Source: an uncultured Alcanivoracaceae bacterium (GTDB lineage Bacteria; Pseudomonadota; Gammaproteobacteria; Xanthomonadales; Marinicellaceae). Taken from it: DNA of 51,405 nt. Location: positions 1-51,405 of the forward strand of contig CAMZLQ010000002.1 in assembly GCA_947311585.1 (NCBI GenBank), given 5' to 3'. Below are positions 20,345-30,631 of the stretch, one piece after another. The position numbers were made by a program, and so were the translations under genes. The notes beneath the pieces were generated by a model. It made no database searches. It worked only from the letters and a program-made list of their open reading frames with translations, and was not told the origin of the DNA. Every line of letters starts with the position of its first letter. The stretch's first letter is position 1.

Positions 20345-23300
20345 TTAAGTTTTGATTGGAAATCGTGATAAGTACCAAAAATATAAGACTGGTATCAATA
20401 TCAAGGTCAAAGCAGTTGATACCAGTATACCACTTATTAATGATACAGCTAATCCGTTAAATATAGGATCATCTAAGATAAAGAAGGCTCCCATCATGGC
20501 AGCAACACCCGTAAGAATAATGGGTTTAGCACGAACTTTAGCTGAGTTGATGACTGCCTCGCTTAAAGGAGTGCCAGCGGTGACTTGCATTTTGATGAAG
20601 TCCACCAATAGAATAGAGTTTCTGACAATAATACCAGCCAAAGCAATCATACCAATCATTGATGTTGCGGTAAATTGAGCACCAGCAATCCAGTGACCAG
20701 GCATTACGCCAATGATTGTTAAGGGAATAGGTGCCATGATAATCAAGGGCACAAAGTAGGAGCTAAATTGCGCAACAATAAGCAAATAAATTAATATCAG
20801 ACCTATGCCATAAGCTATGCCCATGTCTCGAAATGTTTCGTAAGTAATTTGCCATTCTCCATCCCATTTTAAGCTGGGTTTGGTGACAAATTGAGGAGCC
20901 TGAATAAACTGTTGTTCAACGTGACCTTCATCCTCAATAATGTCGACTAACTCAAACATGCCATAAAGTGGAGAATCCTGAAACCCAGACATGTCAGCCG
21001 TAACAAATGTTACGGGCAATAAATCTTTGTGGTAGATGGTTTGTTGCCAGTTAGCTTGCTCAACATTGACGACTTCATCCAAAATTACACGACCTCCATT
21101 GCTGGTTTGAATAGGAATATTCAATAAAGTTTGCCAATCATTTTGTCTATTAGCAGGAATTTCCATGCGAATAGGAACGCTGTATTTATTGTTGGGGTTG
21201 TGCAAATAACTGATGTCATTTCCACTTAATGCGGTTTGAATGGTTTTGGCTATTTGGGCTTGAGAAACACCTAATTGGCTGGCTTTTGCTCGGTCTATAA
21301 CAATAATTTGACGCAGAGTAGCGCTTTCGATTGAAGTGTCAATATCAACAATGCCATCAGCCTTATGAAAGGCTTTTTCTACGGCGAGTGCTGTTTTTGT
21401 TCTTGCTTCATCAGATTGTCCGTAAATTTCAGCGACTAAAGGCGATTGCACAGGAGGTCCTGGTGGCACTTCAATGATTTTAGCTAAGGCGTCGTGTCGT
21501 TTAGCAATTTTTGTAATTTCATCTCGAATAGCAACAGCCACTTCGTGAGACTTTCGTTTTCTATCGTGTTTATCCACCAAGGTGATTTGAATGTCTCCCA
21601 TGTTAGGTCCTTGCCTGAGGAAATATTGGCGAACCAATCCATTGAAATTAATTGGTGAGGCTGTTCCTGCATATGCCACCATGTGTTCGATTTCAGGAAT
21701 GCTCTTAAGGTATTGACTGATTTCTAGCATCACTTGATTAGTACTTTCTAAGGTTGTGCCTTCTTTGGTATCGACAACGATTTGAATTTCTGATTTGTTA
21801 TCAAACGGAAGCATTTTTAAGATGACATTTTGGCTGGGTACGAGCATAACCGAAATAAACATTAAAAACACCACGCCAAAAACAAGTAAATAGCGATTAA
21901 GTTTGCCTTTTTTATTGTTGCCCAAGAAAGGGCTCATGAGTTTGTTGAAAATACTCTTTTTGTCTGTATTTTCTTCACTGTGATGGATTTTATCCCCAAT
22001 GATTTTTCTAAATAACCACGGAGTGACTATCAAGGCAATCAATAAAGACAATAACATGCCCATGGAAGCATTAATTGGAATAGGGCTCATGTAAGGACCC
22101 ATTAAACCCGTTACAAATGCCATTGGCATCAAGGCAGCAATAACGGTAAAAGTGGCTAAAATTGTTGGTCCGCCGACTTCATCTACCGCTATTGGGATGA
22201 GTTCGGATAATTTTTTCTTGCCCTGACTCAAATGGCGATGAATATTTTCTACAATTACTACGGCATCATCAACTAAAATACCAATGGAGAAAATTAAGGC
22301 AAATAAGGATACCCGATTCAAGGTGAATCCATATGCCCAAGAAGCAAATAGTGTCACGGCTAAAGTGATGGAAACGGCTAGTCCAACGACAATGGCTTCC
22401 TTCCAACCCAAAAAGAAAATAATCAATAACACGACCGAAGCGGTGGCAAACACCAGTTTGGTCATTAATTTTTTGGCTTTTGCATCGGCAGTTGCACCAT
22501 AGTTTCGGGTAATTTCGACGTGAACATCGCCAGGAATATGGGTTTTTTTCAATTGTTCGCCTGCATTAATCACGGCATTGGCAATATCCACAGCATTAGT
22601 GCCTGCCTTTTTGCCAATGGCAATAGTAACAGCTGGGGTAAAGTCAGGGTGTTTCTTGCTGTTGTTGCCTTTCCACGCCTTACCCGCAGTCATCCACACA
22701 TAAGTTTCTGGCGTATCAGGCCCGTCGGTAATGGTTGCAATATCTGTTAAATAAACAGGCAAGCCATTGCGTACAGCAACAACGAGTTCCTTAATATCAT
22801 CCACATTGGCAAGTAAAGTTCCTGTTTCAACAGGAGTTGTTTGGTTGTTTTGAGTAATATAGCCAGAGTGGGTTGCTATGTTGTTCATTTTTAGGGCATT
22901 TTCGATGGCACTAAAGTCTAAATTATAGGCAGATAAATCTTCAGGATTAAGGACAATATGCACCACATGACTTGGACCACCTGTTGTTTCAACAATACGC
23001 GTGTTGGGAATGCGTTTGATTTCAGCCTCTAATGCGTGCGCGACTTGTTGCAATTCATAGCTGCCTTTATCTGGATTTTCACTCCATAGTGTTGCCGTCA
23101 CAATGGGCACGTCATCGATTCCCATCGGTTTAATTAAGGGTTGAGATGCACCAAGTGAGTAGGGAAGCCAATCGCTATTGGATTGAATTTCATTATAAAG
23201 GGCAACGATGGCATCTTTGCGTTTAACCCCGACTTTAAATTGCACACTAACGATAGACATGCCTGGGCGTGAAACCGAATAGACGTGCTTAATGTTTTCT

Positions 23301-23536
23301 ATTGAATCTAACACTTGCTCAGCAGGGTAGGAAATTAAATTTTCCACCTCTTTAGCACTGGCTCCAGGTAAAGCAATATAAATGTTGGCAAAGGTAACAT
23401 CTATTTGGGGCTCTTCTTCTCGTGGTGTGATGAAAATAGCAAATACACCCAATAAAACTGCAACTAACGCAATTAATGGGGTTATCGGGTTGTTTTGAAA
23501 TTTATCAGCTAATCGTCCTGAAATTGAAAGTTTCAT
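20345..23536 (-). CDS. RND-family efflux transporter permease subunit
   Basis: 1063 aa AcrB-type: FIMKPMGIDD-type porter text, GILVDDAVVIVENI, SIGMIALAGIIVRNSILLVDFI. Confidence 0.93.
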   Translation of the reverse strand: MKLSISGRLADKFQNNPITPLIALVAVLLGVFAIFITPREEEPQIDVTFANIYIALPGASAKEVENLISYPAEQVLDSIENIKHVYSVSRPGMSIVSVQFKVGVKRKDAIVALYNEIQSNSDWLPYSLGASQPLIKPMGIDDVPIVTATLWSENPDKGSYELQQVAHALEAEIKRIPNTRIVETTGGPSHVVHIVLNPEDLSAYNLDFSAIENALKMNNIATHSGYITQNNQTTPVETGTLLANVDDIKELVVAVRNGLPVYLTDIATITDGPDTPETYVWMTAGKAWKGNNSKKHPDFTPAVTIAIGKKAGTNAVDIANAVINAGEQLKKTHIPGDVHVEITRNYGATADAKAKKLMTKLVFATASVVLLIIFFLGWKEAIVVGLAVSITLAVTLFASWAYGFTLNRVSLFALIFSIGILVDDAVVIVENIHRHLSQGKKKLSELIPIAVDEVGGPTILATFTVIAALMPMAFVTGLMGPYMSPIPINASMGMLLSLLIALIVTPWLFRKIIGDKIHHSEENTDKKSIFNKLMSPFLGNNKKGKLNRYLLVFGVVFLMFISVMLVPSQNVILKMLPFDNKSEIQIVVDTKEGTTLESTNQVMLEISQYLKSIPEIEHMVAYAGTASPINFNGLVRQYFLRQGPNMGDIQITLVDKHDRKRKSHEVAVAIRDEITKIAKRHDALAKIIEVPPGPPVQSPLVAEIYGQSDEARTKTALAVEKAFHKADGIVDIDTSIESATLRQIIVIDRAKASQLGVSQAQIAKTIQTALSGNDISYLHNPNNKYSVPIRMEIPANRQNDWQTLLNIPIQTSNGGRVILDEVVNVEQANWQQTIYHKDLLPVTFVTADMSGFQDSPLYGMFELVDIIEDEGHVEQQFIQAPQFVTKPSLKWDGEWQITYETFRDMGIAYGIGLILIYLLIVAQFSSYFVPLIIMAPIPLTIIGVMPGHWIAGAQFTATSMIGMIALAGIIVRNSILLVDFIKMQVTAGTPLSEAVINSAKVRAKPIILTGVAAMMGAFFILDDPIFNGLAVSLISGILVSTALTLILIPVLYFWYLSRFPIKT

Positions 23537-23539
23537 GTT

Positions 23540-24526
23540 TTAACTCCCTGTTTTTTCAGAAAGGGGGTTGAGTAGAATTTCTTCATTTGCTGATAAGCCA
23601 GAGATAACCTCGATGTTATCGCCATAAGATGAACCCAATTTGATGTGTCTTAAAATTTTATTATTGCCACTTTTAACGTAAACCATGGTTAGTTCACTGC
23701 GGTGAATCACCGCATTGTGCGGAATAATTATGGTATTTTTTTCACCCACTTTTAAAGCGACTTTAACTGTCATGCCTGGAAATAATGAAGTTTCTCCAGT
23801 TTCTAAATCTATGCGCGTTTTAAAAGTTCGAGACAGTCGGTCAGCATAAGGAAAAACAGTAATACTCTTAGGGTTAAATTGTTTGCCATTAATGATGACT
23901 TTAGCTTGTGGATTGGTTTTGGCTTGATTAATTATTTTTTCTGGAATATAGGTAACAACGCGAAGTTTATTTAAACTTAATCCTTCCATAATAGGTGTGC
24001 CAGGGCTAACTACTTCACCTTGTTCAACAAAACGTTTGGTGACAATGCCATCATAAGGTGCACGAATTACAGTGTATTCCTGTTGCTTTTTTGCACTGAC
24101 AACTGCAGATTGCGCAGCTTTATAACGTGCCTCTAAGGCGTTTTTATTTGATAGAGCCTGATCTAATTGACTTTTAGCCACAAGTTTTTTAGCATAAATA
24201 TCTTTGATGCGTTCATAATCGGTCAGGGCTTGCTCAAAGGCAATTTTTGCCGCTTTTGCATTCGATAAAGCTTGATTTAGTGCAGCTTTTTGTTCGGTAT
24301 TGGTAAATTCTACAAGAATCGACCCTTTGGCTACAAAGTCATCCACATCGTAATGCAATTTTTCTACACGACCAGCTGTTTGTGATGATACGGTGGCTTT
24401 ATTAACGGCTTCGACTTCACCATTAAGTTGTCTAAAGCTATCTATAGTTTCAATTTTTGTTTGATACCATTGTGCAAAAGTAGTTGTTTGTACAAGAGTT
24501 AAAATTAATAGTGTTATTGTTTTCAT
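23540..24526 (-). CDS. RND efflux periplasmic adaptor (MFP) subunit
   Basis: 328 aa; signal peptide, GEVEAVNKATVSSQTAGRVEKLHYDVDDFVAKGSILVEF, APYDGIVTKRFVEQGEVVSPGTPI. Confidence 0.92.
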   Translation of the reverse strand: MKTITLLILTLVQTTTFAQWYQTKIETIDSFRQLNGEVEAVNKATVSSQTAGRVEKLHYDVDDFVAKGSILVEFTNTEQKAALNQALSNAKAAKIAFEQALTDYERIKDIYAKKLVAKSQLDQALSNKNALEARYKAAQSAVVSAKKQQEYTVIRAPYDGIVTKRFVEQGEVVSPGTPIMEGLSLNKLRVVTYIPEKIINQAKTNPQAKVIINGKQFNPKSITVFPYADRLSRTFKTRIDLETGETSLFPGMTVKVALKVGEKNTIIIPHNAVIHRSELTMVYVKSGNNKILRHIKLGSSYGDNIEVISGLSANEEILLNPLSEKTGS

Positions 24527-24543
24527 AGCATACTCTAGGGATG

Positions 24544-24567
24544 TTATATTAGAAAATGCTAATATAA
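24544..24567. promoter_or_regulatory. Candidate repressor operator in front of the RND operon
   Basis: Perfect inverted repeat TTATATTAG-AAAATG-CTAATATAA, 17 bp upstream of the adaptor start codon. Confidence 0.55.
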
Positions 24568-24679
24568 TGATTTTTAAATAAATTTCAAGTTGATTGTAAC
24601 ATAAGATTAAAAATTATAGAAAATTATTAAAATTGTTGTAGGATAGAGAATTTAACGCGATATCAAACTAAATAGACAC

Positions 24680-25861
24680 ATGATTACAGAATTAAAGAAT
24701 AAAGTTCTTGAAGATTTATCAGAGTTAATTATTCAAAATGCCGAGACAATTATAACTGCTAACAAAAGAGATTTGTCCAATTGTTCACAAGATGATGAAG
24801 CACTTTATGATAGGCTTAAAGTTAATGATGCCAAAATAAAAGGCATGCAACTATCTGTGCTAAAAGTTAAACAAATGAATGACCCGGAAGGTCAGGTATT
24901 ATACAGTCACCAAAAGGAGCCTGATTTGTTGATTGAAAATCGTGTTGTTCCGTTTGGAACAATATTGATTATTTATGAATCTCGACCCGATGTCACCATA
25001 GAAGCAGCCATAACAGCTTTTAAAGCAGGCAATAAAATTTTACTCAAAGGGGGGAAAGAAGCCAGAAATACCAATTTAGTATTAACAGATTTATGGCAAC
25101 ACGCTTTAGAAAAAAATGGACAAGATAAACATGCCGTACAATACTTAGATTATGACCGTCAGCAAACACAAGAATTAATTCAAAGTAAAGAGCTTAAAAT
25201 AGATGTGATTATTCCACGCGGAGGGGAGCAATTAATCAATTCTATACGTGAAAATACCGATATTCCAATGATAATATCAGGGCGCGGTAATAACTTTATG
25301 TTTATTGATGAAAATGCTGATTTTGATATGGCAATTAAAATAATACTTGATGGAAAAACGCGAATCAGTGTCTGCAATGCTTTGGATAAAGTTTATATTC
25401 ACCCGTCTCATGCTGCTGATAAATTGCAAAAATTAATTGCAGCATTGATTAACAATCAAATAGAAATAGTTGCAGATGATGCCATAGCCGCATTAAATAA
25501 CAGAATAAAACCAATAAAAAATAACAAGGTCTTTTATGAAGAATTTTTAGCCAGCAAAATATTATTGGCACAAGTTGACAGTATGGAACAGGCTATTGTT
25601 GGAATTAATCAGTATTCAGGCGGGCATTCGGCAGTTATTGTCACCAATGATAAAATAAAAGCACAGCAATTTCAGCACTCGGTGGATTGTGCAGCGGTCT
25701 ATCACAATGCCTCCACACGTTATACCGATGGCGGTGAGTTTGGTTTAGGTGCAGAAATTGCTATAAGCACGCAAAAACTGCATTTTCGAGGACCTGTTGG
25801 GCTTAACGAATTGGTTACAAATAAGTGGTTTATTTCTGGAAATGGTAATGTTCGTGGGTGA
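24680..25861 (+). CDS. proA: Glutamate-5-semialdehyde dehydrogenase (gamma-glutamyl phosphate reductase)
   Basis: 393 aa; PFGTILIIYESRPDVTIEAAITAFKAGNKILLKGGKEA, PRGGEQLI, YTDGGEFGLGAEIAISTQKLHFRGPVGL. Confidence 0.94.
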   Translation: MITELKNKVLEDLSELIIQNAETIITANKRDLSNCSQDDEALYDRLKVNDAKIKGMQLSVLKVKQMNDPEGQVLYSHQKEPDLLIENRVVPFGTILIIYESRPDVTIEAAITAFKAGNKILLKGGKEARNTNLVLTDLWQHALEKNGQDKHAVQYLDYDRQQTQELIQSKELKIDVIIPRGGEQLINSIRENTDIPMIISGRGNNFMFIDENADFDMAIKIILDGKTRISVCNALDKVYIHPSHAADKLQKLIAALINNQIEIVADDAIAALNNRIKPIKNNKVFYEEFLASKILLAQVDSMEQAIVGINQYSGGHSAVIVTNDKIKAQQFQHSVDCAAVYHNASTRYTDGGEFGLGAEIAISTQKLHFRGPVGLNELVTNKWFISGNGNVRG

Positions 25862-25864
25862 TTT

Positions 25865-26626
25865 ATGAAAAAAACCTTAATTCTTAAAATTGGTTCATCA
25901 ACTTTAACCGCAGGTTCAAACCGCATTTCCCGCGGCAAAATTGAGGACATAGCGCGTCAATTAGTGCGACTTCGCCAAGATTATAATATCGCTATTGTTT
26001 CTTCAGGAGCCATTGCCACGGCTCAACATTTTATTGCTGTCAATAAGTGGAAAAAATCCGAATCAAAACAAGCACTTGCTGCAATTGGGCAACCCATTTT
26101 AATGCAAATTTATAACGAGATATTTCGTGACTTTGGACTACCCATGGCACAATGTTTAGTTACTTATAGAGATTTTGATAACCCAGAAGCACAAGATAAT
26201 ATATTAAACACACTGACTGACTTATTTGAAAACGATTTTATTCCAATCATCAATGAAAATGATACTATCGCAATTGATGAACTGGTTTTTGGTGACAATG
26301 ATAAATTGTCTGCCTATGTTGCCAACTTACTTAAAGCTGATTTACTTATGCTTGCCTCAGATATTGATGGTTTATTTGATAAGAACCCACAAAAGTACGC
26401 AGATGCTCAATTAATACCCGAAATTACTGACATAAGCCTTTGCATGCAGTACATCGATGAAAACACTAACAATAAACTTGGTACCGGTGGCATGACCTCT
26501 AAGATTCAGGCTGCTGAAATATGTTCTCGAGCCAAAACTCAGATGTGGATAGTTAACGGTGGAAAAAGAAATTTCATACTTGATTCAATTAACTATAAAA
26601 CGGCTCATACAAGGTTTGTTTTTTAA
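25865..26626 (+). CDS. proB: Glutamate 5-kinase, short form without PUA domain
   Basis: 253 aa; LKIGSSTLT, VSSGAIATA, ENDTIAIDELVFGDNDKLSAYVANLLKADLLMLASDIDGLF, GTGGMTSKIQAA. Confidence 0.92.
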   Translation: MKKTLILKIGSSTLTAGSNRISRGKIEDIARQLVRLRQDYNIAIVSSGAIATAQHFIAVNKWKKSESKQALAAIGQPILMQIYNEIFRDFGLPMAQCLVTYRDFDNPEAQDNILNTLTDLFENDFIPIINENDTIAIDELVFGDNDKLSAYVANLLKADLLMLASDIDGLFDKNPQKYADAQLIPEITDISLCMQYIDENTNNKLGTGGMTSKIQAAEICSRAKTQMWIVNGGKRNFILDSINYKTAHTRFVF

Positions 26627-26759
26627 CTGGCAAAGAATATTTTTCTTTGCATTTAAATTGTGAAATAGTAAGAAGTTGTCTAATCATGTATAATAACCAT
26701 ATAAAAAGAATCCCTACATAGCGATTAATGGAATTAAAATAACTGAAAAGATCAGAAAA

Positions 26760-27140
26760 ATGAGTGAAGAACCTGTTAAATACGACTCACAAAAGCCAGA
26801 GAAAAAATACCCGATTTTACGATCATGGATTTATTATATTCTCGCTGTATTATTGCTTTATTTGTCTTATAAATTCTTGTTGGGCTTAGAACATGCAGGA
26901 ATTATAGATAGCCGAAAAAACAAAGGCTGGGTACTTGTTCTCGTTGGTATTTATCTCATAATTGGCATCGCCCTTAATGTGTTAATAACAAGAAAATTAA
27001 TGGATGAACAATACATCGAATACCACCACTTGTCTAATACGATTGGTAACATATTCAGAGACAAAATTAGTTTTATGCTTTTTTGGGTATTCAAGTATCC
27101 AATCCTATTAGTGCAAATAGCTGCAATCCAAAGGTTTTAA
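26760..27140 (+). CDS. Small membrane protein of unknown function
   Basis: 126 aa with about three predicted TM segments. Confidence 0.6.
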   Translation: MSEEPVKYDSQKPEKKYPILRSWIYYILAVLLLYLSYKFLLGLEHAGIIDSRKNKGWVLVLVGIYLIIGIALNVLITRKLMDEQYIEYHHLSNTIGNIFRDKISFMLFWVFKYPILLVQIAAIQRF

Positions 27141-27193
27141 GAAAAAGGATAATAGTTAGGGGGGCATCCTTTTAGGTGAGTTTGTTTTCTTTT

Positions 27194-27766
27194 TTAATTG
27201 TCAAAATACCCTGTTTTTCTGGAGCCTTCAAAATCTTCGTGAATGTCTTCTAAGGCAATTGTAAAACCTGTTTTCATTTCTTTTACAAAGCGTTTGAGTG
27301 CGTGTTCGACACAGGGAAAGGCAATATTATCCCAAGGAATATCCTTAGGATAATATAGTTTTACATCCAAGCTTTCAGCAGTGGCTGTGAAGTGTTTGAC
27401 ATCCAACTGCGCTCTAAAAATGGTGTAAACCTGTGAGTTGCTAATGGTGTTGTAGATGCCAAAAAACTCGACATTTTTGAGTTTTGCTTCGGTTTCTTCA
27501 AAACACTCACGGCGAGCACCCGCTTGCACGGTTTCGCCTAATTCCATAAATCCAGCAGGTAAAGTCCAAGTTCCGTAACGTGGCTGGATTGCACGTTTAG
27601 CTAATAATATTTGGCCCTCGTGTTCAACAATCACACCCGTGATAATCTTTGGGTTTTGATAATGAATAGCCTTGCATTGAGTGCAAATAGCGCGTTTGTG
27701 GTCATCGGATGCTGGGATTTTATATTCCACTTTGGCACCACAATAATTGCAAAATTTTATTTTCAT
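27194..27766 (-). CDS. NUDIX hydrolase with N-terminal zinc ribbon
   Basis: CNYCGAK...CTQCKAIHYQNPKIITGVI; NUDIX box GFMELGETVQAGARRECFEETEAKL. Confidence 0.92.
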   Translation of the reverse strand: MKIKFCNYCGAKVEYKIPASDDHKRAICTQCKAIHYQNPKIITGVIVEHEGQILLAKRAIQPRYGTWTLPAGFMELGETVQAGARRECFEETEAKLKNVEFFGIYNTISNSQVYTIFRAQLDVKHFTATAESLDVKLYYPKDIPWDNIAFPCVEHALKRFVKEMKTGFTIALEDIHEDFEGSRKTGYFDN

Positions 27767-27775
27767 GTCTTTTGC

Positions 27776-30580
27776 TTAATCTCCCTCTTCTTCGATACGC
27801 GCCAATCGGACTCCACGTTCGTCTTTTATTAATTGCATGGAATCTAAATGGCTGTTTTCTTCCTCAACGATAACATTAGAAATAATATTCTCAGGTGTTG
27901 CTGTTGTTGATTTTTGATTCTCAGGGTTGAAATGTATGATTTGTTTCCAACAGCGAGTAATATTATCGCCAAATATCAAGACTAAATCATTTTCATTTGC
28001 GGTTGATAAGGCGTATTCTACGGCTTGTGTCTCATCGGCAATTATCTGAATTTTGTTTTCTGCAACGCCAGAATCTAATAACTGTTGTTGCAACATCAAA
28101 GGCACTTCTCGCTCATCACGTCCACGGCGGTTATCATCGGCTTTTAAAATGTAATTGTCAAAATGCCCTGCAGCTTCTGCCGCGATGGCTTTGATGTCTT
28201 CATCGCGTCTATCACCTGGAGCCGCTAAAATAACCGTTTTTTCACCTTTGACTTCAAATCGGTTGATGGTTTGGCAAACCACTTTAATGGCGGCTTGGTT
28301 ATGACCGTAATCCAGTATAACTTTGTAAGGGTGTTCATCGTATTGATTCATGCGTCCTGGGGCTTGGAAGAAGGTGGCATCAAAGGTTCGTAGTCCATGT
28401 CTAATTTCATCCAAATCTTTTTTCATCGAATAGGCAAGGGCAGCAGCAAACATGGCATTTTGTACATTGTGTGTGGCTTTGCCTTCAATGGTTGCAGGAA
28501 TTAAGTGCGTCCACAATAAAGGAATGTGTGCGCCATTATCGTAAATGGTAATCATATCGCCGTTGATGCCTTGCTCAAGTACAAATGCCATGCCACCGTG
28601 TTTAATGTGTTCTTTTACCAGTTGGTGACCTGGATTCATGGTGACATAACAGACTTTTTCTGCTTGGGTATGGTCAGCCATTTCCAGACACAATTGATCA
28701 TCAGCATTAAGCACAGCAACATCTTTTGCCACTTCTACAACAACACGTTTGGCTTCGGCTAATTGTTCTAAGGTGTTGATTCCTCGAATCCCCAAATGGT
28801 CTGATGAAATATTTAAACAGGCAGAGACATTGGTTGAGCTATAACCCAATCCAGCGCGAACAATGCCGCCTCTAGCGGTTTCTAAAACGGCAATATCGAC
28901 TGTTGGGTCACGCAAAACAATATGCGATGCCATGGGACCTGTCATGTCACCTTTTACGGTTAATCGCCCATCAATATAGACACCTTCGGTTGCCGTATTG
29001 CCAACGATATGTCCGCACGTTTTTAAAATGTGTGAGAGCATTCGTGCCGTGGTTGTTTTGCCGTTTGTTCCTGTAATTGCAGCGATAGGGATGCGACTTG
29101 GCGTGCCTTCAGGGAATAACATGTCGATGACCTTGCCGGCTACGTCTCGGGGTTTTCCTTCTGAGGGTGCTACGTGCATTCTAAAACCGGGTGCGGCATT
29201 GACTTCACAAATACCACCGCCAATATCTTTGTAAGATTGAGATATATCATCAGTTAAGAAATCAACACCACCAACATCCAAACCAACGGCTAAAACAGCA
29301 CGTTCTGCCATTGCTCGATTATCAGGATGCACTTCATCGGTGACATCAATTGCCGTTCCACCAGTTGAAAGGTTAGCAGTTGAACGCAAATAAAAGACTT
29401 CGTCCTTTGGTAAAACAGTGTTTTTTGAGTATCCTGCTTGTTCAATGAGTAATTTAGCTTGCCTATCGAACTCTAAATTGGTTAGGACTTTTTCGTGTCC
29501 AACACCTCGTCTTGGATCTGAGTTAACGATTTCAACCAACTGCTCAATGGTGTGATTGCCATCACCAACAACATGCCCTGGGACGCGTTTTGCCACAGCC
29601 ACTAATTCGCCATTAACCACTAACATTCTGTGGTCATAACCCGTAATCATTGATTCAATTAAGATAGCTCGGGAGTTGCCTTTTTCACGTGCAAAGGCAA
29701 AAGCGGATTCGATTTCATTGTCTTCGTTTATATCAATGGTAATTCCTCTTCCATGGTTTCCATCTAAGGGTTTCACCACTACAGGATAACCCATGCGTCG
29801 CGCCATTCGTATCGCTTGTCGTGGCGAATAAACCAGCTCTTGTCGTGGTAATGGTAATCCTAAGTCTTTGAGTAATTTGTGTGTATCTTCTTTATCGCAT
29901 GAAATTTCTACCGCAATGTGGGTGGTTTTTGAGGTAATAGTGGCTTGAATACGTTGTTGAAATTTGCCATGACCAAATTGCACTAAAGAGTATTCGTTTA
30001 ATCGTAACCATGGAATACCGCGAGCTTCAGCGGCTTTTACTATTGAAGCCGTTGAAGGGCCGAGTTCCTTTCGTTGGGCGAAACGAATAAAAGTAGTTTT
30101 TTCGTCCTCAAAATCAAAATCACTATCAATGACATCTTGCAGTTGTGATTGTAATTCACTAGGCATTAAAGAGTAGAGCAGTTGTCTAGCAATTCGGGCG
30201 GCCTCCAATCCAACATCACGCTGTTTGTATTGGAATACCATGTTGTAACAACCTGGTTGATCATCTATAGAGCGAGTTTTACCAAAAGTGACATCAGATC
30301 CTGCCATGTTTTGCAATTCTAAAGTTGCGTGCTCTAAGATATGCCCCATCCATGTGCCACCGTCTTCACGTAAACGACGAATAAACCCGCCTTCGACACC
30401 ATAAGAGCAGCCGTGTTCTTTTAAGCATGGTAAGCTTTGGATTAAACCATTAATAAATTCATCACCAATTTTAGCCGATGGCCATTGTTCTAAAATACCC
30501 AAATCCAATTGCTGCCTGATTACAGGAAAATGGGCGTATAAATTGGGTCCAACATAAACATTGGTTGATAATATTTTCAT
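27776..30580 (-). CDS. cphA: Cyanophycin synthetase
   Basis: 934 aa; MKILSTNVYVGPNLYAHFPVIR..., ATP-grasp DGNHGRGI, Mur-ligase ITGTNGKTTTARML. Confidence 0.95.
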   Translation of the reverse strand: MKILSTNVYVGPNLYAHFPVIRQQLDLGILEQWPSAKIGDEFINGLIQSLPCLKEHGCSYGVEGGFIRRLREDGGTWMGHILEHATLELQNMAGSDVTFGKTRSIDDQPGCYNMVFQYKQRDVGLEAARIARQLLYSLMPSELQSQLQDVIDSDFDFEDEKTTFIRFAQRKELGPSTASIVKAAEARGIPWLRLNEYSLVQFGHGKFQQRIQATITSKTTHIAVEISCDKEDTHKLLKDLGLPLPRQELVYSPRQAIRMARRMGYPVVVKPLDGNHGRGITIDINEDNEIESAFAFAREKGNSRAILIESMITGYDHRMLVVNGELVAVAKRVPGHVVGDGNHTIEQLVEIVNSDPRRGVGHEKVLTNLEFDRQAKLLIEQAGYSKNTVLPKDEVFYLRSTANLSTGGTAIDVTDEVHPDNRAMAERAVLAVGLDVGGVDFLTDDISQSYKDIGGGICEVNAAPGFRMHVAPSEGKPRDVAGKVIDMLFPEGTPSRIPIAAITGTNGKTTTARMLSHILKTCGHIVGNTATEGVYIDGRLTVKGDMTGPMASHIVLRDPTVDIAVLETARGGIVRAGLGYSSTNVSACLNISSDHLGIRGINTLEQLAEAKRVVVEVAKDVAVLNADDQLCLEMADHTQAEKVCYVTMNPGHQLVKEHIKHGGMAFVLEQGINGDMITIYDNGAHIPLLWTHLIPATIEGKATHNVQNAMFAAALAYSMKKDLDEIRHGLRTFDATFFQAPGRMNQYDEHPYKVILDYGHNQAAIKVVCQTINRFEVKGEKTVILAAPGDRRDEDIKAIAAEAAGHFDNYILKADDNRRGRDEREVPLMLQQQLLDSGVAENKIQIIADETQAVEYALSTANENDLVLIFGDNITRCWKQIIHFNPENQKSTTATPENIISNVIVEEENSHLDSMQLIKDERGVRLARIEEEGD

Positions 30581-30631
30581 TCGTTATTTCTCTCTCTTTA
30601 TTGTTGCTAAACTGTTTCTCTTAATGTTTCT

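Noticed and set aside
27143-27173. Hairpin AAAAGGAT/ATCCTTTT after the 126-aa membrane protein
   Set aside because: Long loop and short T run; too weak to call as a terminator.
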